Shown: positions 20,568-33,719 of the stretch, one piece after another
Layout of the letters: each line of letters begins with the position of its first letter
Numbering within the stretch: position 1 is the stretch's first letter
The notes under the pieces: model-generated
Told to the model about the DNA's origin: nothing
Database searches by the model: none
What the model saw: the letters and a program-made list of their open reading frames with translations, nothing else
Made by a program: the position numbers and the translations under genes
DNA from: Liquidambar formosana
Taxonomy: Eukaryota; Streptophyta; Magnoliopsida; Saxifragales; Altingiaceae
Assembly (NCBI GenBank): GCA_039720395.1
Contig: CM077820.1
Coordinates: 10,887,338 to 10,951,337 of the forward strand
Direction: 5' to 3'
Length of the DNA stretch: 64,000 bases

Positions 20568-22594
20568 CTACAATACCGCAATCCTCACGTTTCATGATGA
20601 CCATATTTGGTGGGTTCCTGGATGGTCATGAAGACAATGATGCCCAATTATTTTCACTCAAGTCTTTTTGTTTTGTTTTTTTTTTTTTTGGAAGTCTTTG
20701 TAACGGATGACCTTTGTCCAGTTTGCATGGACTTTGGGGTCCCCTTGGAAGTGTTTGCTTTCACACATCGAGGCTGGAATTTATATTGGTAAGTCACATA
20801 TCATTCTTGGCCTTCACAAAGACAAAGAAGGGCATAAATAATATGTACCTGGGCAATGGGCACTAGTCCAAAATGCTGGCTTGTGTTACATGTATGGGTC
20901 ATGAGACATTCTTGGCATTTTATTCTTTTTAATATCTTAGTCCTTTTTTTTATATAAATAAAAATAATAAAAATAATAAACTTCTTTCATTTTTTAGGAT
21001 TTTTTTGAAACTTGTCCTATTTTATTTATTCTCTTCTCCAATTACACTTCCTATCAAAATCTTATTAGAATTTCAATAATAAGATTAATTTTGTCACGTA
21101 AAATACCCCCTATGAGAAAAAAGTTTAATTTTCTAAGGAAAAATTAGCTAAAAAATAAGTATTTTAGGAAAATAACAAATATTTTTTGTTTGACTTTTGA
21201 AAGTAGTCAAATATTTTGAGATATCCCTGATCAAATATTTTGGGATATCCCAAATTTTATTCAAATTTGATATTTTCTCACATCTCCTAAATTTAATGCC
21301 GGATTTTTTTATTTTTTATTTTTTTGTCAAAGTCTTTGCACCATTCATATAAAAAAAATAAAATAAATAAAACAAACAAAAAAGTCTTTGCACCATTATT
21401 CGCGTGGACTCTGGGGTCCTTGGAAGTGTTGCTTGTACACATTGGGTCTGGAATTAATATTAGTACTCGTAGGTCACGTTTGCTTCCATACGCTTTGATC
21501 TACCGACGCTATACTACTTCCAAGTGAGTTACATTGAAATTGCCAAGAATGGCCCTCCTCCTTTCTAGTCAACAAGAAAACATCGAATTTTTTTAATGGA
21601 CAAGAAAACAGCGAATTGGAACAATGGAGTGTACGTCGATTGGGAGTTGGACAGGTGGCAGGGCATAGTGGTGGTGGGCCTCACACGGAAAGGAAAAGGT
21701 AGAAAATGACAACATGGAATCCGGTGTGTTTGTACTCAATTCTTATTAGTATTATTTTTTTTGACCTTTTTGGACTCAATTATTAAAGTGTACAAGAAAA
21801 TGTTTGGTTTGATGCTAAAATAAATTCTTCCGTTTCCTTGTGAAAGGAATAAAGTTACACCAAGCACTTACCTGGAAACTCAGATGAAGAAGTTTGACCC
21901 TTTTTATTCCTACCGGTCATTTTAGTCGGCAACTTAACATTAATTAAATTGCATTCTAAAAAAATAAATAAATAAAAAAGAGGTTTTCTTTCACTATTGT
22001 TGACCAATCTCACTGAGCTTTCATTGATGTTGGTCGAGAAGTTGCAAAATTTGTATATAACATAGTAACAGTTTACTATTTCGTGCTTTGATCAATTTAC
22101 ATAGAGAATGATAATAGTTTATTATTTCATGCTTTGAAAATTTTATATAGAAAATAATAACAGTTTACTACTTTGTAATTTGAAAAATTTATATAGAAAA
22201 TAGTAACAGTTTCCTATCTTATGCTTTGAAAAATGTATATGATTACAAGTTTTTAACATAGTAACATATTAGCATTTCGTGCTTTGATTACCAGATTTAT
22301 CTTCAACCTCTCTCTTCCACAAACTCAAACCTATACTTGGCTAAACTTAGATCTGGAGTTGTAAATAAATTAGATCAGATTGAGTCTACATTTTTATTTT
22401 TTTTAAAAAAATTGATACTTTCTTCAATTGATCAAGATTTTAGATATACCAAACAGTCTCTGTGAGTTTTAAATTCTTGAAAATTCATGAAATGTCACTA
22501 TTTTTAATCATCACTATTTGTGATGATGATTATCATTTTCTTAAAAAAAATTTATCAATTCCAGGTGATGGATGAAAAACTTATTCTACTAAAA
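20568..22594. other. No gene; repeated intergenic blocks
   Basis: Holds two copies (20,690-20,795; 21,380-21,475) of the block also at 11,665-11,805, and a Stowaway internal fragment at 21,090-21,215. Four short direct repeats of AGTTTACTATTTCGTGCTTTG-like sequence lie at 22,060-22,280. Confidence 0.5.
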
Positions 22595-23076
22595 AACCAT
22601 TTAAATGTGATTTTGTTTCTATATGGTGCCATCCACAACTCCGAAATTGAATTGGGAACCCATTAACTTGATTTCAATTCGGGAAGTTGTGGGCAAAGGG
22701 CTTTAACTGACAACTTGTTACAAAACAACAGTCAACTTCATACAAAATGACTGTCAACTTCATTTGTTTGGTGTTAGCTTGGGATGCACTTACCAAAGTG
22801 GAATTTTCCCCGGTTCCTTTCCCCACACATTGACTTTCTTCATCATACGGTCTTTGCCCACGCCACTTCCCACGTCGAAAGACAGTGTTATATCAAATCA
22901 CGAGACAATGCTATTGCAATGATAGCTTTTTTTGTAATTGCCCCTTTTTCTCTCTTGACTCGAAGTCTTCCTAGAAGTGAAGGAGACGCACAATACTCAT
23001 TGGACACAGCTGCATAGTCTCTGGAAAAGCATAAGTAACCCCGTTGCTTGCATTTGAGAAGCAGTTGTTGAAAAAA
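22595..23076 (+). promoter_or_regulatory. Upstream region and 5' leader of the LRR receptor-like protein gene
   Basis: Four W-box cores lie within 350 bp of the start: GTCAA at 22731-22735 and 22753-22757 (minus-strand TTGAC), TTGAC at 22830-22834 and 22955-22959. W-boxes bind WRKY factors and are usual in immune-receptor promoters. Degenerate copies of this region without coding sequence occur at 35.93-36.37, 53.45-53.71, 61.07-61.14 and 62.60-62.88 kb. The TATA box is not certain. Confidence 0.45.
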
Positions 23077-26000
23077 ATGGGGAAATTTTACGCTCTTGGG
23101 TTTCTTTTGGTAGCTGTTTTGTTGCTCGTTGAAACCGCACAGTTCTGCTTGTGCTGGAATTCAAGCCTGCGTTGCATAGAAGGAGAGAGACAAGCTCTTC
23201 TCAAGTTCAAACAGAGTCTCAACGACCCTTCACGTAGGCTCTCTTCTTGGAAAGGGACCGATTGTTTCAAATGGAAAGGAGTAAGCTGTAGTATGAGTAC
23301 TGGACATGTAGTCAAGCTCGACCTCCGAATGACAAATGCCGCAAGTTATTATTCGGAGTGGGACACATCTAAGCAGTTGATGGCCCGGGAGGTAAACTCT
23401 AGTTTGCTGGAGCTGAGATACTTGAATTACTTGGACTTAAGTGGCAACAATTTTCAAGGAACCCCAATTCCAAAGTTCTTGGGTTCGATGGAACGACTAA
23501 GGTACCTCAATCTCTCTAATGCCAACTTTAGTGGAATGGTTCCCCCTCAGCTCGGAAACCTCACCAACTTGCGTGCTCTTGATCTTAATCATCTTTATTT
23601 ATACTATAATATATATGGAAAAGAACCGACTATTCTGAATCTAGAATGGGTTTCTCGTCTATCGGCATTGCGACACCTTGATATGAGCGGCGTAGACCTT
23701 GGTGGGGCTCCTAATGTGATGCAGGTACTTTTTGGTCTTGGTTTGCCTATTGTCTTGTTGGTTGGGAAGTTTGCATGTGTTTCTTTGCCGTGCTGTTTTG
23801 GCATGTTCTTTTAGTAGTCTTAGGCTCGTGTGGTTCTTTTTGGTTGCTTCATTAATTGGACTTCTTTTCTAATATGTATTTTCTCTCTAATTAATACAAC
23901 TTTTTAATTATAAAAAAAAAAAAAAAATGTGATGCAGGTACTCAACATTCTGCCTTTTTTAGTATTGTTACGCTTGGCAGTGTGTGGACTCAGTAACACT
24001 CATCTTTCTCAGGCTTCCACTAATTCCACGTTTCTTTCTTCTGTTGAATTCCTAGATCTGAGTTCTAATTCATTCGAAGGCCCAATTCCACATGTTCTTC
24101 ACAACATGACCACTCTAAGAGTCCTTGATCTTTCAATGAACTCTTTTAATTCTTCAATTCCACTCTGGCTGGGTAATTTTCGAAGCCTGGTAAATCTCAA
24201 TCTTGCATCCAATGAGTTCAATAGCATCGAAGGTGGGCTATCAATGATCTTATGGAATCTTTGTTACTTGAAATCATTAGATTTGTCTAATAATTACCTA
24301 CTTCACCGAGAGTTATTAGAAAGTCAAAGAAATATATCCGGATGCATTGAATATGATTTGGAGGAACTAAGTTTAGACAGTAATGAATTTAGTGGTCGTT
24401 TGCCGGATTGGTTAGGGCAGTTTACAAAATTAAAACGTCTTAATCTTAGGAGTAATCTGTTCTCTGGTCCGATTCTGGCTTCACTGGGGAAATTGTTGGC
24501 TCTGAAAGAATTATATCTTTCTGATAATTTTTTGAATGGGACCATTCCGAAAACATTGGGGGAATTGTCTAACTTAAGAGTTCTAGATCTTTCCTATAAT
24601 CAGTTGAATGGGGCCATTCCAGATTCTCTTGGAAAACTTTTAAACCTTGAGACATTATACATCTCTTCAAATTCCTTAGAAGGTAAACTCTCTGAAGTTC
24701 ACTTTGCAAACCTCTCACGGTTGGAAAGGTTGGATATTAGTTCTAATTATCATTTGAATTTCAAGGCGAAATCTGACTGGCTACCTCCTTTTCAACTCGA
24801 TACCATCACTATGAGTTCTTGCAAGATTAATGGGACTATTCCGCAATGGCTTCAAACGCAAAAGGAAGTCACAGTTCTAGATCTCTCCAACGCTAGCATC
24901 TCAGGACCTATCCCCAAATGGTTTCAGGATTTGCCCCTCTCCTACTTGGGCATCTCTCACAACCAAATCAGTGGACGGTTTCCTAATCTCCCTCATATAA
25001 AGAGTGTAGTTCTTTCTAATAACTTGATCTCAGGACCCCTTCCACAAAATATTGGTCATATGATGCCTGCATTGGAAAGTTTATATCTCGATCAGAACCT
25101 CATAAATGGTACAATACCAAGCTCATTGTGCAAAATAGAAACTTTGGAGACTCTAGACCTCTCAAACAACAACTTATCTGGGAGCATTCCTAATTGTTGG
25201 AGGAATTTAATTACACTACATCTCTCAAACAACAGGTTATCAGGGAACATCCCTAGTTGTTTTGAATATTTGTCCGACATAGATCTCTCAAACAACCGGT
25301 TATTTGGGAACATTCCTTATTGTTGGAGGGATAGTCCTGCTGCAGATTATATTGATCTATCATCCAACATGCTAACAGGGCCTATTCCAAGCTCTTTTGG
25401 GCATCTTTCTGGTTTGGAATGGTTGCACCTAAACAACAATAGTCTTGACGGAGAGCTTCCTTCAGCCTTGAGAAATTGCACAGAATTGACTGTTTTGGAC
25501 CTTGGCGAAAATAAATTCTCTGGAAATATACCTAAATGGATTGGAGAGAAGCTTGGGTCTTTGCAAATTCTGAGGCTACGAAATAATATATACAACGGTA
25601 GTATTCCTCCACAAATATGCAATCTCTCTTATCTGAAAATCTTGGACCTTGCGGATAACAATCTTATGGGAACCATCCCTCGTTGTTTTGGCAATTTCAG
25701 TGGCATGGCTCAAGAAGAAGTCGATTTTGGCAGTGTTCTTAAAGATACATATTGGCAAGACCAGAAAGTCATGGAGGTCATGAAAGGTAGAGAGCTTGAA
25801 TTTGAAAAGATAACCAAGTTTGTAGTCAACATGGACCTTTCAAGTAATAACCTAGTAGGGGTGATCCCCGAAGAGCTCACAATCCTTTCTAGATTGAGTG
25901 GTTTGAATCTGTCGCATAATCATTTAACAGGAAACATCCCAAAGAACATAGGGAACCTGACGTTATTGGAATCTCTGGACTTTTCTAGAAATCACCTTTC

Positions 26001-26445
26001 AGGTTTGATTCCACAGAGCATGTCAGCTTTAACTTCGCTTAGCCACCTGAACTTGTCTTACAACAACCTCTCCGGAAAAATTCCGACAGGAAATCAGCTC
26101 CAAACTCTTGATGACCCTTCCATTTATGCTGGCAACCTTGAACTTTGTGGAGCTCCACTGCTAAATAAATGCCCAGGAGATGAACCACATGAAGCTCTAA
26201 CACCCATCGGACATGAAGAAAATGACAAGGAAGGTGTGTCCGAAAAGGTGTGGTTTTACATCGTTGTAATGCTAGGCTTCATGACTGGGTTATGGGGAAC
26301 CTTGGGGGTTCTACTATTCAAGAAGAGTTGGAGATATGCTTACTTCAGGTTTATCGATGAAACCAAAGACTGGATATTTGTGGCAATAGCAGTGAAGGTA
26401 GCTAGGCTGAAGAAAAAGATGGGCAGCAACCACAGCGACAAGTGA
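23077..26445 (+). CDS. LRR receptor-like protein (EIX/Cf type), two exons
   Basis: Exon 1 is 23077-23724 (216 codons), exon 2 is 23938-26445; spliced product about 1051 aa. The ATG at 23077 gives a clean signal peptide (MGKFYALGFLLVAVLLLVET). Then come an LRR N-terminal cap (residues about 35-75; CIEGERQALLKFKQ, paired Cys), more than 20 plant LRRs with LDLSxNxxxGxIP, a non-LRR island near 800-840 (FEKITKFVVNMDL boundary), the last LRRs, a Cys cap (ELCGAPLLNKCPGDE), an acidic juxtamembrane stretch, a membrane helix at about 988-1010, and a short basic tail without kinase. This is the layout of pattern-recognition receptors at the plasma membrane that signal through SOBIR1/BAK1-type partners. 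Short irregular LRRs at 25,140-25,340 look like recent unit expansion. Without splicing, translation stops at 23812-23814 after 245 codons. Confidence 0.85.
23725..23937 (+). mobile_element. Poly(A)-tailed retroposon insertion acting as a probable new intron
   Basis: A 17-bp direct repeat AATGTGATGCAGGTACT (23713-23729, 23926-23942) flanks a 196-bp insert (23730-23925) that is T-rich and ends in about 15 A: a target duplication around a 5'-truncated LINE or SINE. Both copies hold CAG|GT. Splicing from 23725 (CAG|GTACTT) to 23937 (TGATGCAG|GT) removes insert plus one copy, 213 bp, and leaves the pre-insertion reading frame (phase 0). Possible branch sequences CTAAT/TTAAT lie about 45-50 bp before the acceptor. 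The donor has A at +3 but is weak at +4 and +5. Confidence 0.8.
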
Positions 26446-28170
26446 AGAACACCAATTACTTGGTATGTGGGTAACAATTTATGACTATAAACTCTCACTA
26501 TCTTTCGAAGTTTTACATTTGTTCATTTTTAAGTTATGATGAATTCCTAATTGAATAAATGGCAAAGGAGTGAATGTATCGTTTCTTTGCTAATTATATA
26601 ATTAAGCATCCATAAAGGCACCAAGGTGCTGAATTCATTTCTCAGCACCTTGCTGAGTTTGAATTTTTTCGGTGGATGTTTTAATTTTGGATTTGGGAAT
26701 ATGCAAATCTTAACAAATTGCACAAATGCAAAAGAAATCCCACCAATTGTTCCTCCTAACAGTGAAGTGTAGATTTTGTTGTAAGAACGTGAGAAACTGA
26801 GAACATCTCCAGCCCCTACCCTTTTTTTTTTTTTTGTTAAACTCAGATTTGAGTAAAATTTTGGGAATCGGCGACGGTGCATTGGCGCCACTTGAGAGTG
26901 GGTCTTCTTGTGAGAACGATCTAAATTTTTCTCCTTGTATATTTATATATCAAAGTTGTGATGAATAAGTGGGCACATGTCGACTGTTTCGGCATTCAAT
27001 TAAACGTCGACACGTGGAAAATCTCGTCATGTTTTTAAAAGGATGCGGCCGGGCGGTTTATATTTGGGTTTCCACTTTCCCAACTGCGGACTGCCCATGA
27101 ACCCACTAAAATCTTAACATTTCAACCGCTATCCGCCCACCCTGATTCTTGAAACAGCCCTCTTGAGAATGAACAACTTGCTTCTATTTGGTGACCTTGT
27201 TAATGATTCTATACTAAAATCTATTTGTTTCTATACTATGGAGTACTACTAAAACTGGGGATGTAGAAAATAAAAAATAAAATTGATAGACAAAACAATT
27301 CTTTAAATTTCTGTTTTCTTTTTTCTCCTTTATTTTTGAGTTATTCAAAGTTCTATTTTCAGTTTTCCTTATCTTTCACTTCTTTTCTTTGTTTCTTTTT
27401 TTCATTTTGTTCCGTGATTAATCAATTGGTTTTTTATCTTACTTTGCTTGAGGTTTTGATAATCAAAGATAATTTCATTTCTCGTATATGATATATTATG
27501 TTGTTTGTACTTTGTAGTTAAAATTCCTTTTGACCTTAGAGGTTGGGGCCAACCAATCCATATTTACACAAAAAGTTTGGCCCATTGGGACCCGTCAGGA
27601 TTGGTCCAACCTAGCTTGTAAAAGTTGTTGTATGGGGAATTTTGTAATTCTGATTTTATGCCAGCCTTACAAATTAAATTGCCCTTTTGTCCAAAGATCC
27701 TCAGATAGGGCTTGATTTTGGCTTTAAAGGGTTGGATTTTCTTGCATTTTCACTCTAGAAGAGCTACTACCTTGCATTCTAGCTACATTTTGATGAGGTA
27801 GCTAGGTGCATGGGCAGCATTCATACTTTGGTACATTGCTAAAATTCTGATATGCATATATGTTTCAAACTTGACCTATGGAATCTGTGGCCACATTTAT
27901 AGGTTTCATAATGTATTGTGCATTTTACACGGAGTTACTATATAAAATGCAATTTCATGAGAAAATGTTGATGACTTATGTTTGCTTGTGAGATTTTTCT
28001 ACAAGGTCTAAGATTTCTACTTGTGATTAAATTGTAGGTATGTATCTTGAAGCACAATTTTGATTTATGCACCATATGATGAATATTTGGAATTTTGGGA
28101 AACACGAGAAATTGTTTTTGGGCTTTGAATGTTATGAACTTATGATTAAATTGTGGAAATTATGTTGGTT
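26446..28170. other. Downstream of the receptor gene; one strong hairpin, no gene
   Basis: A perfect 10-bp inverted repeat, AAGGTGCTGA (26623-26632) and TCAGCACCTT (26642-26651) with a 9-base loop, lies 180 bp after the stop. It may belong to the 3' UTR or to a MITE whose ends I cannot place. The rest is AT-rich with no coding sequence recognised. Confidence 0.4.
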
Positions 28171-29150
28171 AGGCATTTCACAATTTTTTAGAATAACATT
28201 GCCATGGGAAGTATTGGAAATTGTTGGATTTATAATTTCAAGATTTTGTCAATAGAGCTTCATGTTTTGCAATTGGGGCTAATTTTGAGAATTTAAATTT
28301 TAAATGACCAAACATGGTTTTGAGATGGAAAATTATGGATTTTTAATGTATGAGACTACACTTTTGAATACTATGGTTTTGGGGCTAGAGGAAAGTTAAA
28401 TGGATATTTATGAAATTGGTTTTTAGAATACCTAAGATGATAGTGGAAGGTCGTCGAGCTAGAGTTACTGTGTGTTTCTCCTTCATGGTTTTGGGGTAAG
28501 TGTGCCTTCCTTGAATTTCTTGGATGGGTGATCCTATTTCTATGCTCGGAGCGCGCCTATCTATTAGGTAGATTCAATAATTGAGATTGGCATGAATAGA
28601 TTGCCAACCTCACATATCATATGTGGCATTCAAGTGAATGAATGAATAAATTGGAAAGGGTTTTGAAAATGGCTATGGCTTTATGAAATGAGAATTTGCC
28701 TTAGTCCTTGAAGTTGTTTTGGTGTGAGTTGACTATAATTTGAAAATCAAGTATTATATTAAATTGTTCTTTCTTCGAAACTTTGGTGTACTATTATATA
28801 CAAAAATGTTTCTTATGAGTGAAGGCTCATCCTTCTCGTTTTTTCCAGGTTCTATAAGGGACATCGTGCCCTTCAAGTGATGTTGATGGTGACTTTTTGA
28901 GATGCTTGTTAATGTGACGAATGTTGTTAGATATGGTTATCATATTGGGTTTTGGATTATATTAAACTCCTTATTTTGGGCATGTAATATTAAACATAGA
29001 CATAATTTGTATTTGAGATTATGGATGTAATAGGAAAATATGAATGTTGTATGTATTGTAACCACGTGGAACATGATCCCAATTATGGTAACCCTTGTAT
29101 TGGAGCCATTTTGGACTATGCTAAACTCTTTCTATTTCCATATTTTATTT
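28171..29150. repeat. Dispersed repeat module A (copies at 37.3-37.9 and 51.55-52.31 kb)
   Basis: 28,173-28,740 aligns with 51,550-52,310 (shared TAGAATAACATTGCCATGGG, ATGAGACTACACTTTTGAAT). 28,610-29,150 aligns with 37,310-37,885 (shared GGATTATATTAAACTCCTTA). It lies immediately upstream of duplication copy 1. The content could be a decayed LTR, but I see no clear ends. Confidence 0.65.
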
Positions 29151-29185
29151 TTTCGGATACAACTATGCAAGGCCACCATTTAATG

Positions 29186-32100
29186 AAGGGCAAAAAGTCT
29201 GAGCATTTTTGTAGCTCGCTTTCCCGCAAAAATCCTCACCTCATCGTCGACCAGCTCACGGTCCTCGCCACAACTGTCTCCGGTAGTACCATCGGCGGTC
29301 ATTGGACAGCCTCACTGGAAGCCATCGCAGATCGCTGTAGCAGTCCCTCAATCGGTACAAATTCCTCCCTCTCTCTCGCTCTCTGACTCACTATCTCACC
29401 TATTTTGGTTCGATTTCTTCTACTTCTGTTCCGACACTCACACGCAGATACAATTGATTTTTAGGGTTTTTTTTAATTCGATTTTTAGGGTTTTTGTTGT
29501 TTGGCTATGATTTTCTGTGTATATACAAATATATATTTGTCTAGGTTTCTTTGCTTGTGTTGTGGAGTCGGGTCGTGGAGAAGTGGCTTTTCTTCTATTT
29601 GGAAGTGGTTTTCTGAGGTGTTGTTCGGATCGATTTGGTAAGGTCTGGCAGATTGTCTGTTCTTCTATTCTGTTTTTGCTCTGGAGGTTTATCTTGGTTT
29701 TTAGCATTTGGGTTGCGGTTTAATGTTCTCTTTGCTGTGTTTTTGCTCTCATAAACTAAATTGAGCAGTACTATGGTCTCAGTTTTTTGGTTTCTGTTTT
29801 TGAAGAGCAATTTTGTGAATTCTTCCAAAGAGCTTTTCTCATAAAGGGTCTCTTCTGATTTGTTATCTTAAGCATTGTAGTTTCCTTCAAGGGCCTGTTC
29901 GTTTGCTAAGAGTTTTAATTCAGAGATTTAAGGTTATTGTTATTCGGATTTCAAAAAGACTTCTCTCTTTGACTGATTATTTGTAATAAAAGATAATCTA
30001 ATCTTGCCAAAATCATCTCTGTTCTTGTCAATTTAAGCTGTTCAAAACCGAAAATCACTTCTTCTTTTTTCCTGGGATTAAGAAAACCAAAAATCACATA
30101 TTTTAACCAATTCAGTTGATTTTTGTAAATGAAAAAAAAATTTCCTGACTGTTTATGTCCAATTTTAGTCTAATCACTTTATGATAATTGTGCCCAAAAA
30201 ATAATTATTTTTTGTGTAAAGAAAAATATTGAGTATAAACATTAGTTAACAAAGTTAGAATTTTCGAGTGGTGTTGATAATCCTGCATTTCATGGGAATT
30301 GAGGTATTCATGGGTATTTTGGTTCCTGTTAAATCTCGTCAAATGAAGAGCCAAATTTCTATCAGTTCCTAATAGCTTAAAATTTCCCACCTTAAATTCA
30401 TAGGTAACAAACAGGCCCTTAGGGAATAATCTGTTCTTATTTATTTCAAGAAAGCAATCACAAACTACTGTATGGAGTAATTCTCTGTAACATTCTGTTT
30501 TCACTCAAAGCATTTTTGACTCCTTTTTTTGGACACTAATATTAGTTGATTGATGATATATAAATTTCACATGTTTTTATTTGCTTAAATTTTTTTTAAT
30601 GTTTTTTTCAATATTTATCATGACATTTATCTAACCTTGCATATCATATTCATGCTCCCTTAGATGCCCTGTTCAAGAATGACTATGTGGATACAAGGTG
30701 GTTCTTACTTCTTCTTTTTTTCAACCTTTAGATGATGGTAGGTAAATCGTTTTGTATAATTATGATATAGACTGTTTCTTGACATAATCTATCTGTTGAT
30801 AAGGGTAATTGGCACCTTAACACACATTCATTCTTAAATTGTCCTTATGGACAGTTTAGGAATGCATACTTCTCAACTATTTGGTTTTGATATATTGGAT
30901 ACATTTATAGATTGTTTGGTACATTCTCCAGTTGTTCTCAGGGTACAAGTTTAGAGTGGGAAGTACAATGTACTTTACTCTCTAAATTATGTACTTGGAG
31001 AACTATAGTGAAATGCTGCTGATTTTTCTCTAAATGTTTACAACATACAATCACCTAATAGTTAACAAGTATGCATTTCTTAAATGGGATAGGACCACCA
31101 ACCTTTATGAGCACACATTTTGATTTTTTACATCAGTACTATTAATTTGTCATGATGTTATAATCACAGTTAGCATAACACAACACTTGTGTACTTAGGC
31201 GAGTGCCTAGACATGACATGTCTTTTGACAACCATGTTTCCTGGTTAATTTCTTTTACTCTTCTTTTTCCTTGGAACTATTATTTGTTTTTTGTTCATAG
31301 ACATTTCGTTGGCAAGATGAATTCAGTAGGGAAATGAATGCTGCTGTTGAAGAGGGTTATAAACCTCCCCCAGAATTTCAGGAAGATGTGAAGGAACCAC
31401 TTGTTGAACTCCGTTTGACGGATTCAACAGAGCTTTGGCTAATTCAGTGGCCTATTAATCACGTAAGATTTCCTTTCAGCCTTTAGGCTCCTGTTGATTC
31501 CATCAAATCACGGGCATGAACAATACAATACAAGGTTCATTACAAACTGTACTAGTTATGATGATGTTGTGATTTTCTTGCACTAGAGAAAAGTGAAGGA
31601 AACGATTTTCTTTTATAGAAAAGTTTTGTGGTGGCCCAACTAATGTTCAAATGGCTTGTGTTGATAAATTCCTAGTTTTCAGTCACCTCAACTTAGTGTG
31701 AACTTGTTTGATGAGGCAGCCTAACCGAAGAGACTAAAATAAAAGTAAACATCCAAAATGCCTTCCATGGCAGCAAATGGAATCTTTCTTCTTTTCTTTT
31801 TTGTCTCTTTTTGATGGTGATGAGCCTCTTCTTCTTCTTCTTCTTCTTCTCTTTTTTTTCTTTTTTTTCTTTTTTTTTTGTGGGGGGGGGGGGGGGGGGG
31901 TGGCTTAATTTAAGGTTATTAGCAGCATTGAGTTTATTATATTACTTCATGTGTGTTGCAGCCTCCTGATTTTGATGGGCAAGAATTGTCACTCAAGCTT
32001 CATCATGATGGAAAGTTGGGTAGTTTTGAGGGGTCATCTGGTGAGTGTAAATTTCCATCAATGATGTGTACGGAAAATTTTCATTTTTACACCCATTTTT

Positions 32101-33719
32101 CCGTGTTACACTGTTACCATGCAATCCCAATCTCCAAAGTAGCTTGATCTAAATGTGACTTTACCCATTGTAGGATATGCATTCTTTAGCAAAATTCTAT
32201 ATTGTGCATCAACATTACTCATTGTGGCAGGAAAGCTATATGACATGGTCAGTTTTCCATCTCAAGAACCAGATGCAACAGTTTTTCTATCATCTGCATC
32301 CGAGTCAAAAATTGGTAAGCAGAAACAATGTACATTTTTCCCCGAGTTCAATAAAAATTTCTTTTTATGGATATCCTAAAATTGTTTTGGGATTGTATTA
32401 CCCTTTATGCAAGATTAAGAATCAGCTTTTCTGGTTGCAATTATGTAACTTCTTTGTTGCATAAATTAAACTAAAATACATTTATCCTGCCATGTGGGAT
32501 TTGACATGTTTATAGGGACCATATATAACCCACCTATTTGTCCCCAAGAATGCTTTTTTGCAACTTGGTGCTAATGTCTTGCTTGTCTTCTCTTTCTATC
32601 TGTTGTTGAGGCACATTTGTTTACATGACAGTGCAACTTTGTTCAATTCACCCTGAGAATTGATGGGCCCATTTGGGAAATTGGTTTTTGGTCCAATCTG
32701 GTTCCAACTCAAGTCTGACAGGCATATCCATGTGAAGACATATTTTATAATGAAATAATGAACTGGTTTTAGATTGTAATCTGTTGGTCTAAAGCTGCAT
32801 TTATTCCCTCTTATCGTTATGATGTTATTTGGTTCCATTATCTATTATATATGTACACACACACACACGCCCACCCACCCACGCACACACAGCTTTGGTT
32901 GGCATTTCCAATTTTAAAATTATAATTGTTCTCATGACTTCAATGTAAAATTAAGAAGTTTATGATTGGCCAAAAACTAGCTTCAGTTCATCAACAAATC
33001 ACAAGCTTATTTAGGTCTAGAAAGTTAAGGTAGATATATAGAAAATTTGAAAGAGAAGTCATGAAAGCCCTAGAAAATCAACAAAATTTTAGGAAAACAT
33101 GTTAGTCAAGAGTGCCCATGACAAATGTGAAGTTCTTGGGCAAAAGTGGACATGTCAGTCATTGCTGTTTAATTTTTAAAATGCCATGTTTTAAAGGTAG
33201 TTGATAAATGCAGATTATATTAGGCCAAAGCAGAGGCTTGGCTTGGGGAGGTAGGGAATCTTGGAGCATAAACACTGTTGAATTGGATGGATTTGTGAAA
33301 TCATTTATAAACTTTGGCTGTGAGCTTTATTGCAAGAAGACCCCATGTATGTAAAAGTCCTGAAAAATTGAAAAGGTGAAACTGTAAACCTTGGAATTTT
33401 CCCCTATCAGAATTTTCCCCTGAACTTGAAACTTGAAAGTAGTCGTGAGTCAAGATGATAAGTTCAATCACAAAGCCCTTGCTTTTTATACTGAATAAGG
33501 CTATTGGAAACCTTGGATTGGATTAGCGCTTGAAGGCACACAATCCTCTCCTATAATATCCTTGCATGTTAAGCCTCAATTAACTGCTGCCCAAATCTGG
33601 TAATATCCCATAACTCCGTAAGCAATCACCTCTCCCCATGCTAGTGTATAATGTGAATCCAAAACCACCACATAATGGGTGTAATCCAGGCATTCTGAGA
33701 ATAAGTTTTTACGCACTCT
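29186..33719 (+). repeat. Segmental duplication, copy 1 (4.5 kb)
   Basis: Aligns in the same direction with 46126-50753 over its whole length, mostly a few percent different. It starts at GGGCAAAAAG and ends at TTTTTACGCACTCT. It carries a 5' leader-like region, introns and three coding exons of the gene at 31334. The copies are about 17 kb apart. Confidence 0.9.

Noticed and set aside
26547..26891. 114-codon minus-strand ORF
   Set aside because: Includes a poly-lysine from a T tract and has no domain; no splice or conservation evidence.
29438..29828. Overlapping ORFs near the 5' end of duplication copy 1
   Set aside because: The paralogous region at 46.4-46.8 kb has indels that break the frames, so they look like intron or leader sequence.
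32855..32895. CA/CCCA-rich stretch considered as a regulatory site
   Set aside because: Simple microsatellite, varied in the paralogue at 49,913-49,957.
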